A stretch of DNA of 64,000 bases from positions 67,784-131,783 of the forward strand of contig WTPW01001664.1 of the NCBI GenBank assembly GCA_009809945.1, in the 5' to 3' direction. The position numbers and the translations under genes are program-made. The notes under the pieces are model-generated. The model had not been told where the DNA came from. It did not search any database and saw nothing but the letters and a program-made list of their open reading frames with translations. The stretch's first letter is position 1; the number at the start of each line of letters is the position of its first letter. Origin of the DNA: Gigaspora margarita (taxonomy: Eukaryota > Glomeromycota > Glomeromycetes > Diversisporales > Gigasporaceae). Of the stretch, positions 34,296 through 43,356 are shown in pieces.

Positions 34296-34812
34296 TGGGG
34301 TGCGCTGTATACTATGTAAATCAAAACTATATGTGGCATCATATAAAAATCTATTAACGAATTTTTTTTCGGATTGCGATTGTTAATAATTTTTTATAAT
34401 TACTGTAATGCAAATTCAAATTTTTAAATAAATGTACAGCCCTAACGGTTCGATAGTTTTAGATAAATTTTCGCAAAGACTAATATTAAATCTCTACAAA
34501 CAAAGCTATAGAATCATTTCGTTAATTTAAGCATGAAAAAACTGTAATATGCTATGTATTTTTTTCTTATTAAAGTGGCAAAAAGAAAGGACTTAATTTA
34601 GTTTCGTATTTAAAGAAATGACTCTACAGCTTTGTTTGTAGTGACGTAATATTAGTCTTTGCAAAGTTTATCCAAAACTATCGAACCGTTAGGGCTGCAC
34701 GTCGGTTTAAAATTTGTATTAATTATTATTTATCGATCGAAAAATTCTTTAATAAATTTTATTATATGACCACTTATAGTTTTGATTTACATAGTATATC
34801 ACGCAACCTAAT
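34296..34812. mobile_element. Palindromic element family P1, copy 2
   Basis: Ends GGGGTGCGCTGTATACTATG and its diverged inverse (34789-34809) match those of 15853-16390. An inner pair, gcagccctaacggttcgatag and its inverse (about 34435-34455 and 34678-34700), extends the arms to over 150 bp. It is noncoding. Confidence 0.7.
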
Positions 34813-34956
34813 GTAGAGTGTATCGTATTAAAAGGGCTTATTTTGACAATTTTTCAATGTTTTGTTATTTGATTTTTGCACAGACATATTATATATTCAA
34901 TAAAAAAATGTTTGTTATATGTAGGTAATTTTATTTATATAATAAAACTAGTCAAA

Positions 34957-35392
34957 TCGGCACGGGATTTGGCATGGGTGAACGTAAATTCACGTGCCAC
35001 CGCGATAACGATGTGGATTAACTATTAAACCATAAATTGACATAAGTAATCAATATAAGATAAACAAGCTAACTGCATATGAAGTAAAATTTTGTAAGGA
35101 ATTTTTTTTGTTAAGACACACAGGGAAGCTTCATCAGTGAAATCATGAGATATTACTCAGATCTTTCGCTCTCCATGAAACGAGCCAACACGTATCACGA
35201 GCCAACACGTGTGTATCGTACATGCCATCTGAATGCGCCATTTCATATGACGTGATATTACGTGCCACCCTTTTCTGTAATGTCCGTGCCATTTTTACCG
35301 TGCCATTCCGTGAAACGTTCCTGTACGTACCACATGATCCGTGCCATTTCGAGCATTCCCGACACCAACCCGTACCACTTTTCTTACAGAGT
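34957..35392. mobile_element. CCCTGTAAGAAA-family element, fragment
   Basis: The right end ccacttttcttacagag is recognisable. Internal blocks (aaactaactgcatat-like near 35065, ttaagacacac, acgtgatattacgtgcc, accgtgccattccgtg) match 12671-13950 in order. The left terminus is not recognisable. It shows the SINE-free form of the site used at 12984. Confidence 0.7.
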
Positions 35393-36520
35393 GGGCAATA
35401 GACCAACTTAAATAACTAGTAATAAATAGGCGGCTTTTCATAGGGCTGGAGCCTTATGTATTAGGTTTGGTTTTGAATTTAAATACTATAACTTAGATAC
35501 TATTATAGTTTAGCCAGTAATATTCACATGATCCTACTCGGAATTAGAGTATAATATAGGCCGACTTGATATCGCATTCTGTGTAACTTAATCTGTGTAA
35601 TGTCAATTGGCCAATAGAAATTTCTTAATACGAGAGAATGGATAAATTATGCGAGATTATGCGAATTTCATTAAATTATGAGAAATCGCATATTTTATGT
35701 GCTATAAGGTGAATTATGTCCCGGATCATAATCCTGGACACTATCGCAGATCTATAAGCACAATACCTTGTGACACAGATCACATGATCTACCCACACGA
35801 AGATACATGAAGCGTGACTCACTTCAATGTTACACAGCAGCAATATTCTCCATTCAATCAAGTGTCACGGGGTCACAGGCACACACACAAGCCACCAAAA
35901 TTCATGGATAAATACCAAGACCCAAAACCCAACAAACTCTGTCCTGAAAAATTCAAAAAAGTTTTTGACCCACCCTAACCCTCCACGAGTCAAATTATCA
36001 CACAAGAACAAGCACCTGATTCTGCTATTTCTAACAGCTGGCCTGCTGCGGCAGGTGGGAAACCACCAGCTGAATAATTATGCTCTTTTAATAACTACCT
36101 GTCTGTTACTGTGATTCCCAATGCAATTACTATTGCTAATCCCTTGGGAAAATCAATGTTTCAGTTCCTATTATCAAAAACCATGCTGGTCTATTCTTGC
36201 TTCATCTTATAATAAAATTATTCCTGGCTCTTAGCCCAGCCAGTCTAACCCAAACTGAAGTGCCATCACATAAATATCATTTAATGCCAATTCTCACAAT
36301 TCATTCCATTTCAACTCCTATGTCTGAACAAATAAATGCAACTCACTGCACCCTCTCATGATCTCATACTCGTTCTTGTACCAGATTATGCACTCATTCT
36401 TGATCTAGTATAAATGTAAGTTATTGCTTATTGAGTATCATGTTAGTGTAGTACTGTGATGGGAGGCTAAATTAAGGACCCGATGATATTTAAATGTTTT
36501 GTTTATTTCTTTTTATTTAG
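35393..36520. other. Intergenic with less AT-rich patch
   Basis: Positions 35750-36400 are richer in C and carry a 95-codon plus-strand frame (35827-36114), but it has no recognisable domain. The region could contain upstream exons of the fragment at 36521, which I cannot define. Confidence 0.3.
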
Positions 36521-36874
36521 CTGATTGATAGAAGCAGTGATCCGCAAAGAATATATAAAGATCAAATAATTGAATTGTTAGCAAATTATCATAATATCGA
36601 AATGGAGCAGGAGTTAGGAAATTACCATGTCAGTAACGATGAAGACAAAGATACCTTAATTACTGTCAGAGGACTCAAAACTGTGAAAGTTATCTTAAGG
36701 TCAAAACAAAAAAGCACGAGAATTGCAACTTTCGATAATGTAAGCAAACTCTATTCACGAGTCGAAGAAAGCTTCAAGGATAGAATGGGAGTCATGGTGA
36801 CAAATGTTGGCTACAGAAATAAGGCAAGCAGAAGATCACCCAGCAAAGAAATTTTGCTTTGCGTGAAAAATTAA
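36521..36874 (+). pseudogene. Restriction-endonuclease-like fragment (terminal exon)
   Basis: A good acceptor (tttctttttatttag) precedes an open frame of 117 codons starting LIDRSSDPQRIYKDQIIELL. The middle (NDEDKDTLITVRGLKTVKVI, then LRSKQKSTRIATFDNV) and the end (RMGVMVTNVGYRNKAS, SKEILLCVKN) resemble the pattern of PD-(D/E)XK/Mrr-like nucleases: an acidic 'GD-G-D' strand, a 'V-QCKN' strand and 'IGV-VT--GYT--A'. The usual Q-C-K is R-S-K here, so catalysis is doubtful. No 5' exon was found. It could be a gene fragment carried by an element. The assignment is by pattern only. Confidence 0.38.
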
Positions 36875-37313
36875 GAAGTCAATAATCCTGTGAAAGCTTT
36901 GATAAAATTATCAATTGATGGCCAATGGTCTCATATGAAGCATCTTTAAGCGAAGATGATAATAGGACAATATTCAGCAATGAAAATGATAAAATTAATA
37001 AATGTTAATTTCTTTATTTTATTATAATAAAAATATTTTTAGTTTTATTCTTTTTATTATTGCGATAATTTTTGATTTTATAAATTATATGTAGTTTATT
37101 TTAATAAAACTAGATATGATCATGTGGCAGCTGCGCTACCAAATTTTAACCAACTAATATCATTAGATTTGTAGATGGTATATTGGCATATGACACAGGC
37201 GAAATTGTTTATAGTCAACTTAAATTTATTAAATTGGCTAAACTGATGTTTAAAAATCAGATTAGTGTTATGCCCAAATGACTATTCATAGTATAAAACA
37301 TATGTATAATGGG
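36875..37313. other. Intergenic, no gene seen
   Basis: AT-rich sequence with no feature recognised. Confidence 0.35.
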
Positions 37314-37740
37314 CTTGTTTTAAGCTAACCTTACATTTAATGTTTTGGCCTCACTTCGCTCAGCAGTTTAAGCTAGCCTTACATTTAATGTTTTGGCCTC
37401 ACTTTGCTCGGCAGTTTAAGCTAGCCTTACATTTAATGTTTTGACCTCTGAAAATTATATCATCAAAAACCAAGTATTTCAAGGCCTTGCTTCACTCGGC
37501 TGTTTTAAGCTAACCTTACATTTTTATGTTTTGGCCTCGCTTCGTTCAGCAGTTTTAAGCAAACTTTATATTTTTTGGTTTGGCCTCACTTCGCTCAGCA
37601 GTTTTAAGCTAACCATACATTTTTATATTTTGGCCTTGCTCTAACCTTACATTTTTATGTTTTGGCCTTGCTTTGCTTGGCAGTTTTAAGCTAACCTTAC
37701 ATGTTGATGGTTTGGCCTCGCTTCACTCAGCAAATTTAAA
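37314..37740. repeat. Minisatellite, about 49-bp unit, 8 units
   Basis: Units read gttttaagctaaccttacat, then tttatgttttggcctcgctt, then cgctcagca. The third unit has a 37-bp insertion. GGCCTCGCTTCGCTC is the most conserved part and is partly self-complementary. A short open frame here is a by-product. Confidence 0.85.
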
Positions 37741-37989
37741 CATTATATAATATTAGTTTTTTTGTTATGCCTCTGACACTGGAATTTTTTATTGTCAAGA
37801 TTTTTATCAAGAGTTAGGAAACAAATCTTTTTTGAAATTATTTGCTATTTCGGTAACCAATCTATGTAGTTTAAAGTTGCAATAGAATTTTCATGATTTT
37901 CACTGAGATATATAAGAAAATTTTGTATATTTTAAATTATTTTTTAATTTTAATTATTTTTTATTTATATTTGCCGTATAAACATGAAA

Positions 37990-38060
37990 TAACGCATAGA
38001 ATTATTTCGAATTTCAGCCTGAATTAAGCTTAATTTAGCCTGAAATTTGAAATACACCCC
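37990..38060. repeat. Imperfect palindrome around AATTAAGCTTAATT
   Basis: Arms tttcgaatttcagcctga and tagcctgaaatttgaaat meet at AAGCTT, giving a hairpin of about 25 bp per arm. It is perhaps a short MITE. Confidence 0.55.
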
Positions 38061-38159
38061 TTCACGGTTATATGGCATTTTGTATTTTTTTTTAATTTTT
38101 ACTTTTTTTATACGTTCATGTTCATTTTACTGGGACATCAAAGGGATGTTAGTCGAAAA

Positions 38160-38700
38160 ATTAACTTCGAACAGCTATAGTGAAATATAATCAGTGAAAT
38201 GAACTTGTTGGTAAATACGATTGTCGGTGAGTTGATCTGATCTTGTGATGGATAAGAAATAAACAGGTGCGAAACAGGAATTAATATGGCAATAATATAT
38301 CAGTGATTGTTTACATAAATCTGGGATCTTCCTGTGGAAACCGGTTTACCATGTATAATAATAATCAAATGATCAGCAATGGACAAATTCATTCAAATCC
38401 TTCGCTACGGCTTTTCGCTATTTCTTTGAAGATCAGTGATTATCAATTCATCAACCCAGTAAAAAATTCGATAAAAACAAATAAAAAAAGATAATAACGC
38501 TCAAATGCTATAAATAAATATAGGATGAAATATCCATAAAATCAACAAAAATACATGTTTCAATACGTACCAACCCCTTTTTAATGATTTGAAAGTTTTT
38601 TTGTTTTTTTTTCTCTTTCACTACATGTACATGTACATGTTCACTACATGTACATGTACATGTACATGTATGTACATGTGACATGTAACATGTATATAAT
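38160..38700 (+). repeat. Dispersed repeat A, plus orientation, with TACATG run
   Basis: It matches 59950-60560 in reverse complement over most of its length (ggtgcgaaacagg, tcttcctgtggaaaccggtt, gatcagtgattatcaattca, acatgtttcaatacg). Each copy ends in a (TACATG)n microsatellite (38624-38695 here). No coding capacity is recognised. Confidence 0.7.
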
Positions 38701-38744
38701 AACGGTAAAAGCAAATTTCCTTTTTTGAATATTGCATAGGGGTC

Positions 38745-39030
38745 GTCTAAAGTCGTGTGAGTCACGTGACATAGAGCCAATAAAATTGTTTGTTTTGATC
38801 GACACGGATCAGTCCGACGAAGAAAATAAAGTGAAAAAAAAGTGAAAAGCGTCAAAGATACAAGAAACGAGCATCTAAACCTACCTTGTGGGCATTAACA
38901 AAATATGTCGGGGAGGCAATTTTACTATATAGAACACTCTAACTCTGACCCCAGACTAACCCTTACCCTAACCCTAATCAAAAAGTCAAAAACATATGAC
39001 CGGACACGGCTTTACTTTGTTTTGTTAAGT
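38745..39030 (+). repeat. Dispersed repeat C, possible coding remnant
   Basis: It matches 54105-54365. Both copies encode a similar short peptide, here DIEPIKLFVLIDTDQSDEEN, followed by a lysine-rich stretch. Both copies continue through aacctaccttg, atatcggg/atgtcggg and a degenerate CCCTAA run to a shared 'cacggctttac'-like end. It is possibly the 3' end of a transposon gene; I do not recognise the family. Confidence 0.55.
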
Positions 39031-39284
39031 TTGAACATTTTTTTCTATCGAGGTTGATTTTCCTGGATAAAACAGATTTAGAAATATAACTTATACTACA
39101 GTAAGCATATTTAGGTGTAACTAATTACCCACGAATTCATATTTAATCCGTTTGATATCCATAAAATAAATATATTATCGTACGGGTCTTATATGGAGCG
39201 TCTCGTATTAAAAGGCCCATTTTGTAACATAAGTTATATAAAATTTTTTACTTTAAGCTCATTTTGTGGATTTTTTTTTTTTTT

Positions 39285-39415
39285 TAAAGATATTCAATTT
39301 TGCCCGATCAATTTTACCAAAAATGGTTAAGCTGTGTAATGAGTTTGTCATGTGGTGTAAGTAGCCTTTACTATAAACGGACTGCTTACGGTAATTTGTG
39401 CTATGCTTGGGGTAC
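39285..39415 (+). repeat. Dispersed repeat B
   Basis: Direct match to 59741-59873 (aaagatattcaattttgccc; gtagcctttactataaacgg). Repeat A lies next to it in both places but in opposite orientation. Confidence 0.65.
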
Positions 39416-40729
39416 GTCTAATGTTAAGATTTACGAAACGCACGCCTGTAAATTCTTGCGAAGTAACATAAGAGTTTGCTTCAATTGTATCGATCATTTC
39501 TAATTATGTAATCGCCTGAATTTATAATCAATGTGAAATCCAACCCAATTTTAGCTTTCCATTTAGAATTTCATTGCAGGTTACTTCTTTAGAACCGAAA
39601 ATCATTTGATTTTGACGTAGAAAAATGAAATGAAACAACAGTGTAATAGTAAAGGTCACGCAAAGTTGATTTTTTTGTTTGCATTATTTGGTGTTTCAAA
39701 AACCCGTGTAACGGCAGGGTTTTTTTGTTTTTTAAGTACAGTAAATCAATAGACTCATTTTTGTATCTAAAGTCATGCAAAATTAAATTTACTTTTCATA
39801 ATATGGAATCAGTGATCAGTTTTTTTCTATCAGATATATTGATAATTCCGGAAATTGTTCTCCTTCGGACGATATTGAATAAATTTATGGAAAAAATAAA
39901 TGGTAAAAATAAAATAAAAATTGTTTTTTTGAAAAGATTGAAAAATTGGGCGGCAGATAATTCAAAAATGATAACTCAATTTTGCGTGGCCAATGCTTTC
40001 GCAAGCCTAAATTTGTCTCTCTAATTCGTATTAATCCCTTGGATTTGGTTGTTTAATGAAATTTATTTTAGTCACTGATTATTCATTGAATTTAATTGGT
40101 GAATATTAATACCTCCAGATATTCAAGTGAATATTTATTCAAGTAAACCGAATAATTGGCATTATCTATTATTCTCAGTCGGATCTCTTTATTAGGCATT
40201 AAGAAGAGAATAGTGCTCCACTTTACTTTTTTCTTCTGCTATTATATATTGTGTTCAATAAATATTTCCATGTTCACGTAGATATTCTTACGTGACGAAG
40301 TAAATGTGGTTTGAAAAGTACATTTTGGGTAGTGTTTCCACAAAAAATTGTTCACCCTCTGTAATTTGACCTATCAATTTAGGATCAGGTAATGTGATAG
40401 TAAAAACAAACATGTCTTATTTCCTAAGCAAAAAAAAATTACGTGTAAGGTAAAAAAACCCCCCGCGTTATAATTAGGATCAGGATTAGAAGATATGGTG
40501 GCTATTGTCACAAATCACGATTTGTGGCGTTAGAAAATTTCAATTTTTATATATATATATATTTTTTTCGTTAAAATTATATATATATATATATATACGT
40601 TTTCTTTATTTTTCCCTATTTAGTATAGACATTTTTCCTAAATTGGTTAAATTCCTCAAAATTCGAGAAGGAAACCTGTTTGAGCAATGATTTCCATATG
40701 ATTACCCCTGTTTACCTCAGCAAAATAGC
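39416..40729. other. Intergenic, unsupported small frames and TA repeats
   Basis: A 99-codon plus frame (39725-40024) has no recognisable domain and no supporting context. (TA)n runs lie at about 40547-40561 and 40578-40597. Confidence 0.3.
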
Positions 40730-40960
40730 ACGTTCAACGTGCTATCACGTCAAACGTGCAGTGCGGAGAATTTTGTGGCTTCAAGATTATGTGGAAACAC
40801 GTTCAACGTGATGGGCTTAAAATTATTATTTTCGTATCACATTAGGTGGCGAATTGCGCGATTAACGTGCTAACGCGTCAAACGTGTAGTATACTTAACC
40901 TAAATGTATATAAGCACCCATTTTTCGAGTTTAATAAAGCAGAATCTTCTCCTCGATTTT
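40730..40960 (+). promoter_or_regulatory. Promoter-like region with CACGTT-AACGTG palindromes
   Basis: Repeated palindromic words (cacgttcaacgtg at about 40731 and 40799, cacgtcaaacgtg at 40746, aacgtgctaacgcgtcaaacgtg at about 40864-40887) lie upstream of a TATA-like TGTATATAAG at 40907-40916. A TTTAATAAAG and a C/T-rich stretch follow. No open frame follows. It could be the control region of a lost gene or an isolated long terminal repeat of an old element; I cannot tell which. Confidence 0.35.
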
Positions 40961-41307
40961 AAATGAAAAACAAATAAAAGTAAGCTTAAGTTGTGCTGAA
41001 GAGTCCTTTTGCATATTTTTTTAAAATCGAAAGTCTTTTGACCCGTTGTAGTCTATTTTTCGTATTATTATAACTATTGTCCTGAGATTCTTTTCCATTT
41101 CTCGTTATTATCTGTCTCGTTAAACCCGTACAGTTCAAATTCCATAACAAAGTTTAGTCATATAATTTTTCGTAACTATTAGAGTTAATCAGTTAAATAC
41201 ACATCTCTCCCGAAATAATAGTTACACTATTAGTAAAATTTCACGAACATTTTTAATTAGGACGCAGAAGATGCTTTCCTAGTAAAAATATAGTGCTATT
41301 CCTGTTT

Positions 41308-41338
<31 letters not shown>

Positions 41339-41464
41339 TAGTTTCGCTTCGATTTTTACGTTGAACGTGATCTTAAAATTCGATTGGTTAAAATTTCAGG
41401 TTCAAAAGTACAGGTCCACGCTATGGCATAGCGCATTCTACTTTAATAAAGTAGAGGTTCAAAC

Positions 41465-42871
41465 TAGTGTTTCGGGCGAAATTATATATTTCGCCCAGGC
41501 GAAATTTCCGAAATAGGGCGAAATATATTTCGCCCAAAAGCCTGAAATCCGATAATTCCGAAACTGGCGAAATTGGCGAAATGCTCGAAACCTGGCGAAA
41601 TGTCCGAAAATTGGCGAAATGTCCGAAAATTGGCGAAACCGAAACCTGGCGAAAGTTCCGAAATCTAAATTAGAATTTTTATTAGAAAAAATACCTAGAG
41701 TGTAGTGAAACAGAGTGTTGAGATATCTTCACTCAAAGATTTAAAAAATCCAAACTGTCTATCAAAATAAGAGTTGCACCAAACCGTTGTTAACCTTTGA
41801 GGGAAGATATTTCGACACCCACCAAGCCAAATTCAATGAACTTTTTTTTTATGAATCTGTAAAATTCAAATAAAAAATTTTCATTGAATTTGGCTTGGTG
41901 AGTGTCGTGATATCTTCACTCAAAGATTTAAAAATTCAAAACTTCTATCAAAAAGAGCTGCGCCAACCTTTTTTTTTAACCTTGAGTTAAGATATCACGA
42001 CACCCACCAAGCCAAATTCAATGAAAATTTTTTTATTTGAATTCTACAGATCATAAAAAAAAGTTCATTGAATTTGACTTGGTGAGTGTCGAGATATCTT
42101 TACTCAAAGATTTAAAAAATCAAAACGTCTATCATAAAGAAATTAACCATAGCTGCCGCAACAAAATTGTCACAGCAGATTCTTAATTTTGATTGGCTAA
42201 GAGAGACGATCAAAAAATTAGGCCGTGATAACTCATAATTTTACTAATGAAATCGCAGCCGCTCATTAAGTGAAAATCGTTCCTGGGCCAATTTTACCAT
42301 AATGCGGGCTTATTTTTTAAAAATTTCTATTTTTGTAAAGAAAAATTAAAAAGTTAATTCCGGCCGGAAATTAGTAAACAATTATGTAATGCGGGCCAAA
42401 ATTTCGAAGATCCTCGGTCGTTAGCCGATCAAATTCGAGGATCTGTCGTGACAATTTTGTTGCGGCAGCTATTGTTAATATCAAAAAGAAGAGCTGCACC
42501 AAACTTTTTTTAAACTTTGAGTGAAGATATCTCGACACCCATCAAGCCAAATTCGATGAACTTTTTTTTGGATTCTACAGATTCGTAGAATTTAAATTTG
42601 ACTTGGTGAGTGTCGAGATAACTTCACGCAAAAATTTAAATCATTCAAAACGTCTATCAAAAAGAAGAGCTGCGCCAAACTTTTTTATCGAAAATGTTTC
42701 GGAGATTTCGCCATTTCGGTTTCGCCGGGTTTCGGAGGTTTCGCCAGGTTTCGGAAGTTTCGCCCATTTCGCCCATTTCGGAAATTTCGGAAATTTCGGA
42801 TTTATTTCGCCTTTGGGAGCATTTCGGTTTCGCCTTTCGGATTTTGGAAATGGATTTCGCCCGAAACACTA
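41465..42871. mobile_element. hAT-like element with GGCGAAA-rich arms
   Basis: Ends TAGTGTTTCGGGCGAAAT and ATTTCGCCCGAAACACTA are perfect inverted repeats flanked by a perfect 8-bp duplication GTTCAAAC (41457-41464, 42872-42879). Each arm of about 200 bp is packed with GGCGAAAnnTCCGAAAnn words. The centre holds an alternating series of about 130-bp modules (tcactcaaagatttaaaaa, agagctgcaccaaac, accaagccaaattcaatgaa) in direct and inverted order. A piggyBac-like element is nested at 42147. It is noncoding: the long frames in the arms come from the hexamer repeats. Confidence 0.9.
42147..42474. mobile_element. piggyBac-like MITE (TTAA) nested in the hAT-like element
   Basis: Ends CCATAGCTGCCGCAACAAAA and TTTTGTTGCGGCAGCTATTG are inverted over about 28 bp, flanked by TTAA at 42143-42146 and 42475-42478. 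A TTAA target is diagnostic for piggyBac-type insertion. The interior is GC-richer than the host, with ttccggccggaa and gatcctcggtcgttagccga words. It is noncoding. Confidence 0.8.
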
Positions 42872-42879
42872 GTTCAAAC

Positions 42880-43356
42880 CCACGCTACGGTGGGCGCATT
42901 CAACTCGCTACATATGATAACGAATAAGGGTGGGAGGGGATGAAGGAGCCGGATTTGTAATCGGCGACTAAGAGAACAATTGAGCACTAAAAATTTCACA
43001 TTTTACTTCAAAAATTACTTTTATAGTCCTTACCGCATGCCTATCTATAATCTCTATCACATGAATATCTATAATCTCTATCGCATAGGCCTCTTTTCAT
43101 ATAAGTATTTTTTTCATATAAACCACAGATCTGATGATCCTCTAGCGTGATTTTGGTCAACGCATAGGATCATTGTCTACATGATCATTCATAGATGATC
43201 AAACACAGAAACACTTAGAATAAAATCCTAATCATGTATGTACTTTATTTAGGAAGAGTAAACATGAATCAGGATTGATATTGTGAATTAACAAAATTAT
43301 ATAAATGGCACATTAAAATAAACAATGAATTTGCAACTAGCCTATAGTATTTTTCA
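42880..43356. other. 5' flank of the protease gene, no gene seen
   Basis: Contains a short direct repeat (cctatctataatctctatc-type at 43040-43085). Confidence 0.35.

Noticed and set aside
37441-37644. 67-codon frame in the 49-bp repeat
   Set aside because: Tandem-repeat translation only.
39725-40024. 99-codon plus-strand frame
   Set aside because: No recognisable domain, no conserved relative in the window and highly AT-driven composition; kept only as a remark in the intergenic entry.
40730-41120. Possible isolated long terminal repeat (TATA, AATAAA in short order)
   Set aside because: No second copy, no clear TG...CA limits and no target duplication could be found, so it is listed only as promoter-like.
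42603-42872. Overlapping open frames on both strands in the GGCGAAA arms (also 41467-41673)
   Set aside because: They come from hexamer repeats without stops; the peptides are low-complexity and the interval is a terminal arm of a DNA element.
41401-42910. tRNA-like hairpins around the hAT-like element (GGTTCAAACCC, CGCTATGGCATAGCG)
   Set aside because: The B-box-like word is there, but the T-stem and variable region do not fit a tRNA; the sequence is a chain of small palindromes.
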